Positions 1 through 6,056 of a stretch of 15,408 nucleotides of DNA are shown piece after piece (the first letter of the stretch is position 1; the number at the start of each line of letters is the position of its first letter). Origin of the DNA: JAWXUU01 sp044426085 (lineage in GTDB: Bacteria; Bacillota; Clostridia; Christensenellales; CAMQZB01); contig JAWXUU010000026.1 in assembly GCA_044426085.1 (NCBI GenBank), forward strand, positions 1 to 15,408, in the 5' to 3' direction. A model generated the notes under the pieces. That model did not search any database. It saw only the letters and a program-made list of their open reading frames with translations, and was not told where the DNA came from. The translations under genes were made by a program, and so were the position numbers.

Positions 1-78
1 AAGAAATATTATTAACAAATCATCGCCCAAATTCATTGCAGTATAGGCGGAAATTAATACATTTTTTATATGCGCCAT
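1..78 (-). CDS. 5' fragment of a polysaccharide pyruvyl transferase-like protein
   Basis: Only the first 26 codons lie in the window; the gene runs off the left edge. Reading leftward from the ATG at 78 gives MAHIKNVLISAY followed by TAMNLGDDLLI. A short beta strand followed by a glycine/asparagine turn and G-D-D resembles the N-terminus of polysaccharide pyruvyl transferase family enzymes, which add ketal-linked pyruvate to surface glycans. A GGAG lies 10 nt upstream of the ATG (89-92), and a TTGCAT/TATAAT promoter sits at 128-156. The gene is divergent from the recombinase at 183. The family call rests on about 20 residues, so it is tentative; that a real gene starts here is better supported. 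Confidence 0.5.
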   Translation of the reverse strand, partial: MAHIKNVLISAYTAMNLGDDLLIIFL

Positions 79-127
79 AAATCATCATCTCCAAATAATT
101 AATAGTTATTTTAAATAAATCTTTTAT

Positions 128-156
128 ATTATAACACAAACTTACCATATATGCAA
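128..156 (-). promoter_or_regulatory. Promoter for the leftward gene at the left edge
   Basis: On the minus strand TTGCAT (151-156) and TATAAT (128-133) are separated by exactly 17 bp. The predicted start of transcription lies about 40 nt upstream of the GGAG and ATG of the leftward gene. Confidence 0.55.
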
Positions 157-182
157 TAATAAAAGAAAAAAAGGAGATGCTT

Positions 183-1094
183 ATGAAAAATGTTTATAAG
201 TTTATTGATTTTATTTCTAGCACTAAAAATTTATCTCAGAAAACATTGGGGTGTTATGCTGGGGATATTGGGCGTTATTTGAAGTTTTCGATGTCTTCGG
301 GTTATGAGGCTTTCACTGCTGATTGCGTGCAGAAATATGTGAGTTATTTGCGTGATGAGAAGTCACTCAAAGACAGTTCTATAAAGCGTAATATCATATC
401 ATTGAAGTTATTTTGCAGATATATGGAAGAGTCGCACGACGCCGAGCACAACAATCCATTTGATGAGGTAAAATTCAAATTCAAGCAAGAACGCAGGCTG
501 CCTAAAACCTTATCAATAACCGAAATACGCAAAATTTTGATGTGCGCGAAAAATGCGAAAGAGTCTGCAACTGGAAAATTCCAATCATTTCAGACCACGC
601 GAGACTTATGCATTCTCGACATATTGATCAGCACAGGCATACGAATCGGTGAAGCCGTGGCAATCAGGCACACCGATATCCTCACCCACGAGCGGTTGAT
701 TCTTATTCACGGCAAAGGTAAAAAACAGCGTTTGATATATATTTCCTCATGCGAAACATGGGGAATCATCAATGAACTGCTCCGCCTAAAAAACAAGCAA
801 AAACTTTCTTGTGACCACCTGTTTTTAAATAAATACGGCACACCCCTTTCTATTTACAGCATAGAAAATATCTTTCAAAAGCACCTGAAACTTGCAGGCA
901 TACAAACAAAGGCAACGCCCCACTATCTTCGCCACACTTTTGCAACAAATCTCCTTTCTAGCGGAGCGGATATCCGCACCGTGCAAGAACTTTTAGGACA
1001 TTCCAGCATTTCAACAACAGAAATATACACTCATGTTTCCATGACCCGCAAAAAACAAGTTTTGAATAAATATAATTATAGAAACAAACTTTAA
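183..1094 (+). CDS. Tyrosine site-specific recombinase (XerC/XerD-like)
   Basis: This is a complete phage-integrase-family recombinase, which cuts and rejoins DNA through a covalent phosphotyrosine. The start is placed at 183 (303 aa) because AGGAG at 172-176 is 6 nt from this ATG, while the in-frame ATG at 177 abuts it. Numbering from the ATG at 177, residues 1-95 form the SAM-like core-binding domain and 105-300 the catalytic domain. All catalytic residues are present: Arg156 (STGIRIGEA), Lys180 (GKGKK), His249 and Arg252 (HYLRHTFA), His275 (LLGHSS) and Tyr284 (EIYTH). Their spacing matches XerD closely. No excisionase, relaxase or phage gene lies beside it, so it is either an orphan integrase or an enzyme acting on a local invertible site. 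The neighbouring leftward gene may be a surface-glycan gene. Confidence 0.93.
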   Translation: MKNVYKFIDFISSTKNLSQKTLGCYAGDIGRYLKFSMSSGYEAFTADCVQKYVSYLRDEKSLKDSSIKRNIISLKLFCRYMEESHDAEHNNPFDEVKFKFKQERRLPKTLSITEIRKILMCAKNAKESATGKFQSFQTTRDLCILDILISTGIRIGEAVAIRHTDILTHERLILIHGKGKKQRLIYISSCETWGIINELLRLKNKQKLSCDHLFLNKYGTPLSIYSIENIFQKHLKLAGIQTKATPHYLRHTFATNLLSSGADIRTVQELLGHSSISTTEIYTHVSMTRKKQVLNKYNYRNKL

Positions 1095-1180
1095 CTTACG
1101 TCAAACAAATCTGGGAATAGCTACTCTATTACATATTAAAATAATTTAGAAGTCCCCTTGATTTTTCGATTCACAAATTT

Positions 1181-1228
1181 ATTATACAAGCACAACGCAT
1201 CCCTTGCGATACTTTTTGCTTGTATAAT
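1181..1228. repeat. Perfect 12-bp inverted repeat in the gap after the recombinase
   Basis: ATTATACAAGCA at 1181-1192 is mirrored exactly by TGCTTGTATAAT at 1217-1228, with 24 bp between. A smaller CGCA/TGCG pair lies inside the spacer. Each arm ends in an outward-reading TATAAT, but neither has a good -35 box. The element sits in a 300-bp gap (1095-1394) with no gene. It could be a recombinase recognition site, a regulator operator or a hairpin; its 24-bp spacer is longer than the 6-8 bp core usual for tyrosine recombinases. Confidence 0.6.
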
Positions 1229-1338
1229 ATTCACATATTTTAATTCCTGTACAGCAAAGTCTATTTCACAACTATTTCTAAAATCTTGCAATTTACTACT
1301 AACTCACTAAATATCAACAGTCCCACTTTTCCAATAAT

Positions 1339-1367
1339 TTGACATGAACTACTTATTGTGATAAAAT
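1339..1367 (+). promoter_or_regulatory. Promoter of the plus-strand membrane protein gene
   Basis: TTGACA (1339-1344) and TAAAAT (1362-1367) are separated by 17 bp. This near-consensus sigma-A promoter lies about 30 nt upstream of the start at 1395. It shows the gene is an independent transcription unit. Confidence 0.75.
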
Positions 1368-1394
1368 AGCTTTATATCACATGCGGAGGCTATT

Positions 1395-2078
1395 ATGAAA
1401 GTTGGTTCTAGTTTTTATTCGATAAATGGAAAGTCGCCTTTTGATTATTTGTTGGCAACTATTTATTTGTGCTTTGCCATGTTGACATTATTACTAATTA
1501 TTGAATTACAACAAGAACTTTTTACAGCAATTAATTCATCAGATTTTTTGTCGTTTTTGTTTCAAGAATGGAAGTTTTCCCTAGTTATATTTGGTGCCAA
1601 TATTTTGCCTTTGATCATGTATTATTCATACATTAGAAAGAATCTAAATTTAATTATATCTAAACGTCAATTAATAGCAATTAATAATAAGCGTGCTTAT
1701 AAAATTCCATGGGAAGCGATTCAATGTTGCAGTAATGGAATGGAAAGAACCAATGTCGCTATACGCCTGAAAGTAAAAAAATTAGCATTTGACGATAATT
1801 CTCAATATTGTGATTATGCGAAGATTTTTTCAAATACGACTCTTACATTTATTAAAAAAGTTATGATTTGGGATTCCGAATCAACATGCAAATCACACAT
1901 CAAGACAATCAGCAAATATTTAGATAAACACCAAAATAGTGCCAACACCACAGCTCCAAGATATAATATTAAGAAATGCAATTCTTTCACTGTATTCCTA
2001 CGACTAATCCCAGTATTAATAATACCCACAATTATTTCTTACGCACTTATATCTATATTGCTTTTACTTATTTTGTAA
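1395..2078 (+). CDS. Three-helix membrane protein with a PH-like middle region (possible orphan immunity protein)
   Basis: I do not recognise this 227-aa protein by name. It has two N-terminal hydrophobic segments (about 17-38 and 60-80), a polar middle region containing the pattern LIISKRQLIAI then IPWEAIQ, and a C-terminal hydrophobic segment (about 200-226). The proteins at 2182-2814 and 9559-10212 share this plan and the same 'TK/SK..., hydrophobic strand, W..V/I' pattern, which resembles bacterial PH-like (YcxB-type) domains. GGAGG at 1385-1389 sits 5 nt from the ATG. The gene is convergent with cassette 1 and has its own strong promoter. Because its relatives directly follow toxin-like genes, it may be an orphan immunity protein; that is inference. 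Confidence 0.75.
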   Translation: MKVGSSFYSINGKSPFDYLLATIYLCFAMLTLLLIIELQQELFTAINSSDFLSFLFQEWKFSLVIFGANILPLIMYYSYIRKNLNLIISKRQLIAINNKRAYKIPWEAIQCCSNGMERTNVAIRLKVKKLAFDDNSQYCDYAKIFSNTTLTFIKKVMIWDSESTCKSHIKTISKYLDKHQNSANTTAPRYNIKKCNSFTVFLRLIPVLIIPTIISYALISILLLLIL

Positions 2079-2181
2079 TAGTGTTTATTGCGAGAAAAGT
2101 CATACCATGACCTTACGTCATTTAATTAAATTATAACTGCACATGCCAATATAATCGGGATATAATACGTTAAAGTAATAA

Positions 2182-2814
2182 CTATATTAACATAATTAAC
2201 CCCGCACAAACTAAATACACAAGCATGGTAAAAGTTAAGTTTATTAATACAATGTGTGCTTTTAAATTTATTTTAGTTAACTTAATTGCATTCTTGCCAC
2301 AATCTGCTTTGTCATGTGACTTTTTCCATTCTAAAAAACGTTTAATATTGAAATCTTGTTTTTTGTTTATTAATTTTTTATGCCATCCAAAATAATAATC
2401 TTTACTCAAAACATAAGACTTGCTTCTAAAAAAAACATATTTTTCATAGCTCTCCTTGTTGGTATTTTTCATACATTCAAGGTCCGAGATATTAAAATAT
2501 ACGGAAATTTTATCTTGTGAAATTTCTTTTTTTGAGATCGATACAAATTGCCAAGGCACGATATATGCACCGTCCTTAAGCAACATCAATCCATGTTTTG
2601 TAACTGCAAACTTAAATCTATTTTGTAAGTATTTTGTATAGGTGAAAAAATGCAAAACGTTCAATAATATCGCAAAAAGATACAATATTGCCCAACTACT
2701 TTCACGAGCTATACACGCAAGTGTGACAGCAACAGTAATCAATAGTAGCACTATCACTTTTTGCTCTGGTATGATTGAATCATCTAAAATATAATAATTT
2801 GAACCTATTCGCAT
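2182..2814 (-). CDS. Three-helix membrane protein with a PH-like region, candidate immunity partner of cassette 1
   Basis: A 210-aa protein that begins MRIGSNYYIL, recalling MKVGSSFYSI of the convergent gene at 1395. Hydrophobic segments lie at about 20-35, 41-58 and 188-209. The middle region has KFAVTKHGLMLL then IVPWQFVSI, the PH-like pattern shared with two other proteins in the window. AGGAG lies 6 nt upstream of the ATG, and only 14 nt separate it from the stop codon of the toxin-like gene, so the two are surely cotranscribed. A membrane protein directly after a protein with a glycine-zipper hydrophobic C-terminus is the arrangement expected for immunity to a membrane-active toxin. The function is inferred from position and topology, not from recognised homology. 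Confidence 0.8.
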   Translation of the reverse strand: MRIGSNYYILDDSIIPEQKVIVLLLITVAVTLACIARESSWAILYLFAILLNVLHFFTYTKYLQNRFKFAVTKHGLMLLKDGAYIVPWQFVSISKKEISQDKISVYFNISDLECMKNTNKESYEKYVFFRSKSYVLSKDYYFGWHKKLINKKQDFNIKRFLEWKKSHDKADCGKNAIKLTKINLKAHIVLINLTFTMLVYLVCAGLIMLI

Positions 2815-2828
2815 TTCTATCTCCTAAT

Positions 2829-3538
2829 TTATATAATATAATTTTCGTATACATACTTGCCAGTGTCGTATACCCACTGACCTGCCATTTCACCAAGTGC
2901 TTCCCCTGCGATTGCACCCATCGTGCCACCTACTACAGACATCCATCCTGCTCCTGCAGCTGAACCTAATATTGCACCAATAGTTCCAAATGCTACACCT
3001 CCGACTTGCACACAAATGGATTCTACATCACCTGCAATAATAGATTGATATACATCATATGCATCAAATGCATAACCTAACGTACCTATTGTTTTACCGC
3101 CAATTTTAGATGCATTTAACACCGTATCAGTCTGATTTGATAAACCCACATCGCTAATTCTTGCATTACCTAATCCAGCTGAAAAATTCAAAATGCTATC
3201 AATCAACCATTCAGGCACTTCTGCACTTAGATTCGTCTCCATATCAAGATAAGGCATATTGTTGTAGGTTGTATTCGTTTCCACGGAACTTGGGTTTATA
3301 TAGCCTTGGTTTTCAAGATATGAGGTTACTTCACCAGTGTAGTTTTTATTTGTGCTGAAATCCAGGTTATCGGCATAGTTGTTGCTGTAGTCGAGAGCGC
3401 CATACAAGTTGCTTGCTACTTCTGGCGTAGCATTATAGTAGCTGTAAACATTTCCGAGATAGTTCGTGACGCCTTTATCTTCTATGAACTCATTCCAAGC
3501 TGAAATAGTTTTATCGCCTAGAACGCCGTCATTTGGGG
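2829..3538 (-). CDS. C-terminal half of a frameshifted toxin-like protein (glycine-zipper domain)
   Basis: This reading frame continues the gene that starts at 4054 but is offset by one base at a C run (plus-strand G run 3535-3540). Before the first plausible internal start (TTG at 3407) it already encodes NDGVLGDKTISAWNEF and GVTNYL. These align with IDGDFGVKTQTNWDNF and GVENYL of the paralogue at 10953-12098, so the true protein is one chain of about 408 aa. The last 60 residues are small and hydrophobic, with repeated glycines (GGVAFGTIGAILGSAAGAG and GGTMGAIAGEALGEMAG). Such glycine-zipper segments occur in pore-forming toxins, including the type VII effector TelE of Streptococcus gallolyticus. 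Membrane activity is inferred. The gene ends 14 nt before the membrane protein at 2814. Confidence 0.75.
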
Positions 3539-4054
3539 GGCGTTATCTTCATAGTCGGTATACTTCATTGTGTTAAGTGATTTTTGGATATTTTCTATCA
3601 CTGTTTGAACCCATTTTGCCGCGTCATAATCCACCGTGGCTTTAGTCTCTGTTGATATTCCATTATACCCAGTGTCCGATGATGTCAGATTGCTTCCTGT
3701 TATATAACTGCTTGGTGTTTGAGCCACTGAAGAGCTTGAGCCACTTGAGCTGCTGGAGCTGTTTGAACTGTTTGAACTGTTTGAACTGCTGGAATCATCT
3801 GAATCACTAGACCCATAAATTGCTTCTGAATCGGCAATGGCTTTTTCTTCTGCGGTTTGATTAATTGAACTTGTGGAAGAATTGCCTACGCTTGCAGTTA
3901 TATCGCTTGATATACCATTGCTGTTTGTTGTTGGCGTTGTATAGCCACCTGTGCCTGTTATGTATGTGCTTGGTGTTGTTGTTATTGATATTGCCGTTGT
4001 CAAGTTGTTATATTTTTCTTCAACCCAATCGCCGATGCTACTCAATATTCCCAT
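3518..4054 (-). CDS. N-terminal half of the frameshifted toxin-like protein
   Basis: The start is set at 4054 because GGAGG lies 8 nt upstream; the in-frame ATG at 4069 overlaps that site. As read, 178 aa precede a TAG reached after the frameshift. Residues 1-25 (MGILSSIGDWVEEKYNN and following) match a repeated pattern in the paralogue. Residues 27-141 are a Ser/Thr/Gly-rich linker in which TPSTYITG with NGISSDITASV (27-56) recurs as TPSSYITG with NGISTETKATV (113-141) around a polyserine stretch (81-110). From about 147 the start of a peptidoglycan-binding-like module appears (IQKSLNTMKY), broken by the frameshift. There is no signal peptide, WXG or LXG motif. The gene follows DUF4176 by 50 nt. 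Confidence 0.78.
   Translation of the reverse strand: MGILSSIGDWVEEKYNNLTTAISITTTPSTYITGTGGYTTPTTNSNGISSDITASVGNSSTSSINQTAEEKAIADSEAIYGSSDSDDSSSSNSSNSSNSSSSSSGSSSSVAQTPSSYITGSNLTSSDTGYNGISTETKATVDYDAAKWVQTVIENIQKSLNTMKYTDYEDNAPQMTAF
3762..3788. repeat. 9-bp tandem repeat in the polyserine linker
   Basis: Three perfect copies of TTTGAACTG follow one another inside the toxin-like gene and encode repeated Ser-Ser-Asn. Because the unit is a multiple of three, copy-number change would alter linker length without breaking the frame. Confidence 0.8.
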
Positions 4055-4104
4055 AAATGATACCTCCATTATACATTACGTTATTTGATTTTTCAATACA
4101 TTTT

Positions 4105-4431
4105 CTATTTTTTCGCATTTTTATTCACCCGTTTTGTTGGTTGTAAATTTACCATATCATTTTTCATCTTAGACAGTAACTCAACGATATGCTTTTCACT
4201 AGGACCTTCATAGCCTTTATGGACTATTGTGCTTATTTCTTCTTGTTGAAAGAATATATTGTATTTATCGGTAATATACCCTTCTGGATGCATGCACCCA
4301 ACATAGTCCCATAAGGTTTTAGTATTCATTTGTAATTGACTTCTCCCAATTATTAAAATTGTTTTGTCGCCACCAGTAAGCGTTACAACGCTTCCGAGCG
4401 GTAGGTATGCTGTTTTGTTATTGTTTGTCAT
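4105..4431 (-). CDS. DUF4176 family protein (type VII secretion-associated)
   Basis: A 108-aa soluble protein. LPLGSVVTLTGG near residue 10, then TILIIGRSQ, then WDYVGCMHPEGY and a later HKGYEGP match the DUF4176 pattern (LPIGSVV.LKGG, hydrophobic strand, DY.GV.YPEG, GY). DUF4176 proteins are small, of unknown biochemical role, and repeatedly found in type VII secretion (Esx/YukD) effector loci of Firmicutes. The start is supported by AAGGA 8 nt upstream of the ATG. It is the first gene of the cassette 1 operon, behind a consensus promoter and a leader of about 145 nt. It may be a targeting or chaperone factor for the toxin-like protein; that role is inference. Confidence 0.8.
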   Translation of the reverse strand: MTNNNKTAYLPLGSVVTLTGGDKTILIIGRSQLQMNTKTLWDYVGCMHPEGYITDKYNIFFQQEEISTIVHKGYEGPSEKHIVELLSKMKNDMVNLQPTKRVNKNAKK

Positions 4432-4513
4432 TTTTTGTTATCCTTTTGATTATTTTTATATTTGCCTTTTTATTATTCTTTTTTATCTTGTGTATGGCTT
4501 AGATTTTACTAAA

Positions 4514-4560
4514 CACCTCCTTTGTGCCCAGCGATACGATGTGCGGGGTGGAAATATCAC
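4514..4560 (-). promoter_or_regulatory. Conserved leader of cassette 1: hairpin plus orphan Shine-Dalgarno
   Basis: In the transcript, GTGATA (4555-4560) can pair with TATCGC (4531-4536) around an 18-nt loop containing TTTCCACCCC. AAGGAGGTG follows at 4514-4522, a 9-nt match to the 16S anti-Shine-Dalgarno, but no start codon follows it at usable distance. The same layout is present at 12250-12294, where the stem begins GCGATA, so the C-G to U-G change keeps the pairing. Confidence 0.5.
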
Positions 4561-4581
4561 TTGCGCTCGTTTTATGTGTAC

Positions 4582-4610
4582 AGTATATACCTAAATTTTG
4601 CATTTGTCAA
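4582..4610 (-). promoter_or_regulatory. Leftward promoter of cassette 1 (DUF4176-toxin operon)
   Basis: On the minus strand TTGACA (4605-4610) and TATACT (4582-4587) are 17 bp apart. The -35 hexamer is part of the left arm of the intergenic inverted repeat, which suggests repression by the XRE protein bound there. Confidence 0.8.
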
Positions 4611-4690
4611 TATATTTTTAGCAATATCATTATTATTATATTATTGTTGCTATGCATAAATATAATTATACATTGCTAAAAATATTGTCA
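4605..4690. promoter_or_regulatory. Inverted-repeat operator between cassette 1 and its XRE regulator
   Basis: The left arm starting TGTCAATATATTTTTAGC (4605-4625) is mirrored by ATTGCTAAAAATATTGTCA (4672-4690) with a 2-nt length difference. The left arm covers the -35 of the leftward promoter and the right arm ends 6 nt before the -35 of the rightward promoter. This placement fits coordinated control of both directions by the adjacent XRE protein. Confidence 0.6.
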
Positions 4691-4696
4691 GAAGAC

Positions 4697-4725
4697 TTGA
4701 TTTTTATATTAATTCGGTATATAAT
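4697..4725 (+). promoter_or_regulatory. Promoter of the first XRE regulator
   Basis: TTGATT (4697-4702), 17 bp, TATAAT (4720-4725). The same hexamers and spacing occur in front of the paralogous regulator at 12432-12460. Confidence 0.75.
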
Positions 4726-4761
4726 AAGAGTGAAATAAAAAAATAAAATTGGAGAATTATT

Positions 4762-5415
4762 ATGAATATAGCTGAAATTTTTAGTTTGAGATTATTGCGC
4801 GTTATGGCAGAAAAGAATGTTACCCAAAGTATGCTCGCCAAGGCTGTTGGATGTTCTAGGCAAAGTATAAATTTTTATCTACTTGCAAAGCGCACGCCCG
4901 ATGTGGCGCTTGCAGCAGAAATCGCAAATTATCTTGACGTTTCTTGCGATTATCTTATTGGCAGAACTAATTTCAGAGATTTGAGCGAGGGAGATATCAA
5001 CGTGACAGATATCGGCATGACAGAAGAATGTATGCAATTTTTTGCTGGACTGAAATTCACTGCAACAGGTGGAAAAACTAGCGGAATTAAAAAGCTTGCG
5101 GATGCTGGAATGGATATGGAAAGTGAAATTTTGCCATACTCTATGGCGGAAGCGGAAAAAACTTTGAAACTTCTAAACGATATGATATCCCACGACAAAT
5201 TTGGGCTATTTTTGCAATATCTAAAATCACACATGAACATAAAAAACGGCGAGGAAGATATTTCTTATCTTGAAAGTTTAATCTATGAAATAAAATCGCC
5301 GATAACCAACATCACCCACGGTGGAAAAGAAGAAAGGTCACAACTTTTGCAAGACTTCTGCTTGATGACAGCAGATAGATACATTGGGGATATTTCAAGA
5401 GATATCACAAAATAA
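4762..5415 (+). CDS. XRE-family transcriptional regulator, copy 1
   Basis: A 217-aa DNA-binding protein. Residues 8-65 are a helix-turn-helix of the Cro/CI type (RVMAEKNVTQSMLAKAVG, then CSRQSINFYLLAKRTPD) ending in the common LDVSCDYLIGRT. The remaining 150 residues are a mostly helical C-terminal region that I do not recognise and that probably senses a signal or mediates oligomerisation. GGAG lies 7 nt before the ATG. It is divergent from the DUF4176-toxin operon across a 330-bp region with an inverted repeat at both promoters, so it likely controls that operon and itself. By my count it differs from the copy at 12493 at 27 of 217 positions. No terminator is evident after it. Confidence 0.93.
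   Translation: MNIAEIFSLRLLRVMAEKNVTQSMLAKAVGCSRQSINFYLLAKRTPDVALAAEIANYLDVSCDYLIGRTNFRDLSEGDINVTDIGMTEECMQFFAGLKFTATGGKTSGIKKLADAGMDMESEILPYSMAEAEKTLKLLNDMISHDKFGLFLQYLKSHMNIKNGEEDISYLESLIYEIKSPITNITHGGKEERSQLLQDFCLMTADRYIGDISRDITK
4903..4988 (+). repeat. 86-bp tract identical to 12634-12719
   Basis: The end of the helix-turn-helix coding region is identical at every base to the same region of the second XRE gene, while flanking codons differ at many third positions. This points to recent gene conversion or strong constraint. The two tracts are direct repeats about 7.7 kb apart. Confidence 0.85.
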
Positions 5416-5465
5416 TACGCATATATATAACTTAAACTTTGAATAACAATGAATTCCATCTGTTT

Positions 5466-5789
5466 TTACTTACCACTGAGAAGACTTAAAATAATTGGTA
5501 TGTCTGGGTCGGGATTTTCAGTTTTTAGTAAGGCAAGCCCTTTTATTATAAGCTCTATATAGTGCGTTTTCATTAGGTAGCCACCGATTGCATATCCCTC
5601 ACAAAGCTGAACACCGCCGTTTCTGCCTTGATATGTCACGAGCGGAAAAAACAGCGACATTTCAGAAATATCCTGCTTGATTGTTTTCACACTCACGCAA
5701 TTTTCACGCGCAAGCTGAAAATACACTTTTCGACTTCCATCCGACAAGCTGTTGATGATATTCATATGCCTATCATACTTCGCACTCAT
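5466..5789 (-). CDS. Small HTH transcriptional regulator (DeoR/HTH_11-like)
   Basis: A 107-aa protein with a helix-turn-helix at residues 5-60. YFQLARENCVSVKTIKQDI is the recognition unit, and TYQGRNGGVQLCEGY is the wing typical of DeoR/HTH_11-type domains. The C-terminal 45 residues are helical and no ligand domain is present. Single-domain proteins of this type are common near mobile and accessory genes in Clostridia. GGAGG lies 7 nt upstream of the ATG. The gene is convergent with the XRE gene (50 nt between stops). A palindrome ACCACTGGTGGT at 5827-5838, about 38 nt upstream of the start, is a candidate operator for self-control. Confidence 0.8.
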   Translation of the reverse strand: MSAKYDRHMNIINSLSDGSRKVYFQLARENCVSVKTIKQDISEMSLFFPLVTYQGRNGGVQLCEGYAIGGYLMKTHYIELIIKGLALLKTENPDPDIPIILSLLSGK

Positions 5790-5826
5790 AGTTTATCCTC
5801 CGTAAAAATTGTACAAATAAAACAGA

Positions 5827-5838
5827 ACCACTGGTGGT
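5827..5838. promoter_or_regulatory. Palindrome upstream of the HTH gene
   Basis: ACCAC-TG-GTGGT is a perfect 5-bp inverted repeat in an otherwise AT-rich stretch. It lies just upstream of the ribosome binding site of the small HTH regulator and is a plausible operator. No convincing -35/-10 pair is visible with it. Confidence 0.4.
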
Positions 5839-5992
5839 ACTTAAAAAGAAATAAAAATTAAATTATATGAGTTATTAAATTGTAGATTGGATTTTTTTAT
5901 TTTACATACATGAAAAATTTTAAATGATTTACCTTAAAAATACTTTGCTTTTAATTACATTATAGCATGTATTTCAAACTTTTCAAGTAGGG

Positions 5993-6022
5993 AAAAACTC
6001 AAACCTTTCGATTTGAGTTTTT
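5993..6022 (-). terminator. Terminator after the DUF2589-DUF6765 operon
   Basis: AAAAACTCAAA (5993-6003) pairs with TTTGAGTTTTT (6012-6022) around an 8-nt loop, and runs of T follow on either strand. It lies 35 nt beyond the stop of the gene at 6057, the last gene of the leftward operon. Confidence 0.75.
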
Positions 6023-6056
6023 TCATATATTTATTGATTGCATATATCTTTTGTTG

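Noticed and set aside
177..182. Upstream ATG of the recombinase
   Set aside because: It directly abuts the AGGAG, leaving no spacing; the ATG at 183 is correctly placed.
2099..2111. GTCAT-ACC-ATGAC hairpin between the convergent membrane protein genes
   Set aside because: The stem is only 5 bp and no T run follows, so it is not a convincing terminator.
4364..4594. 76-aa plus-strand ORF across the DUF4176 start and leader
   Set aside because: It has no ribosome binding site, and the region is explained by the leftward promoter and leader, which are conserved with cassette 2.
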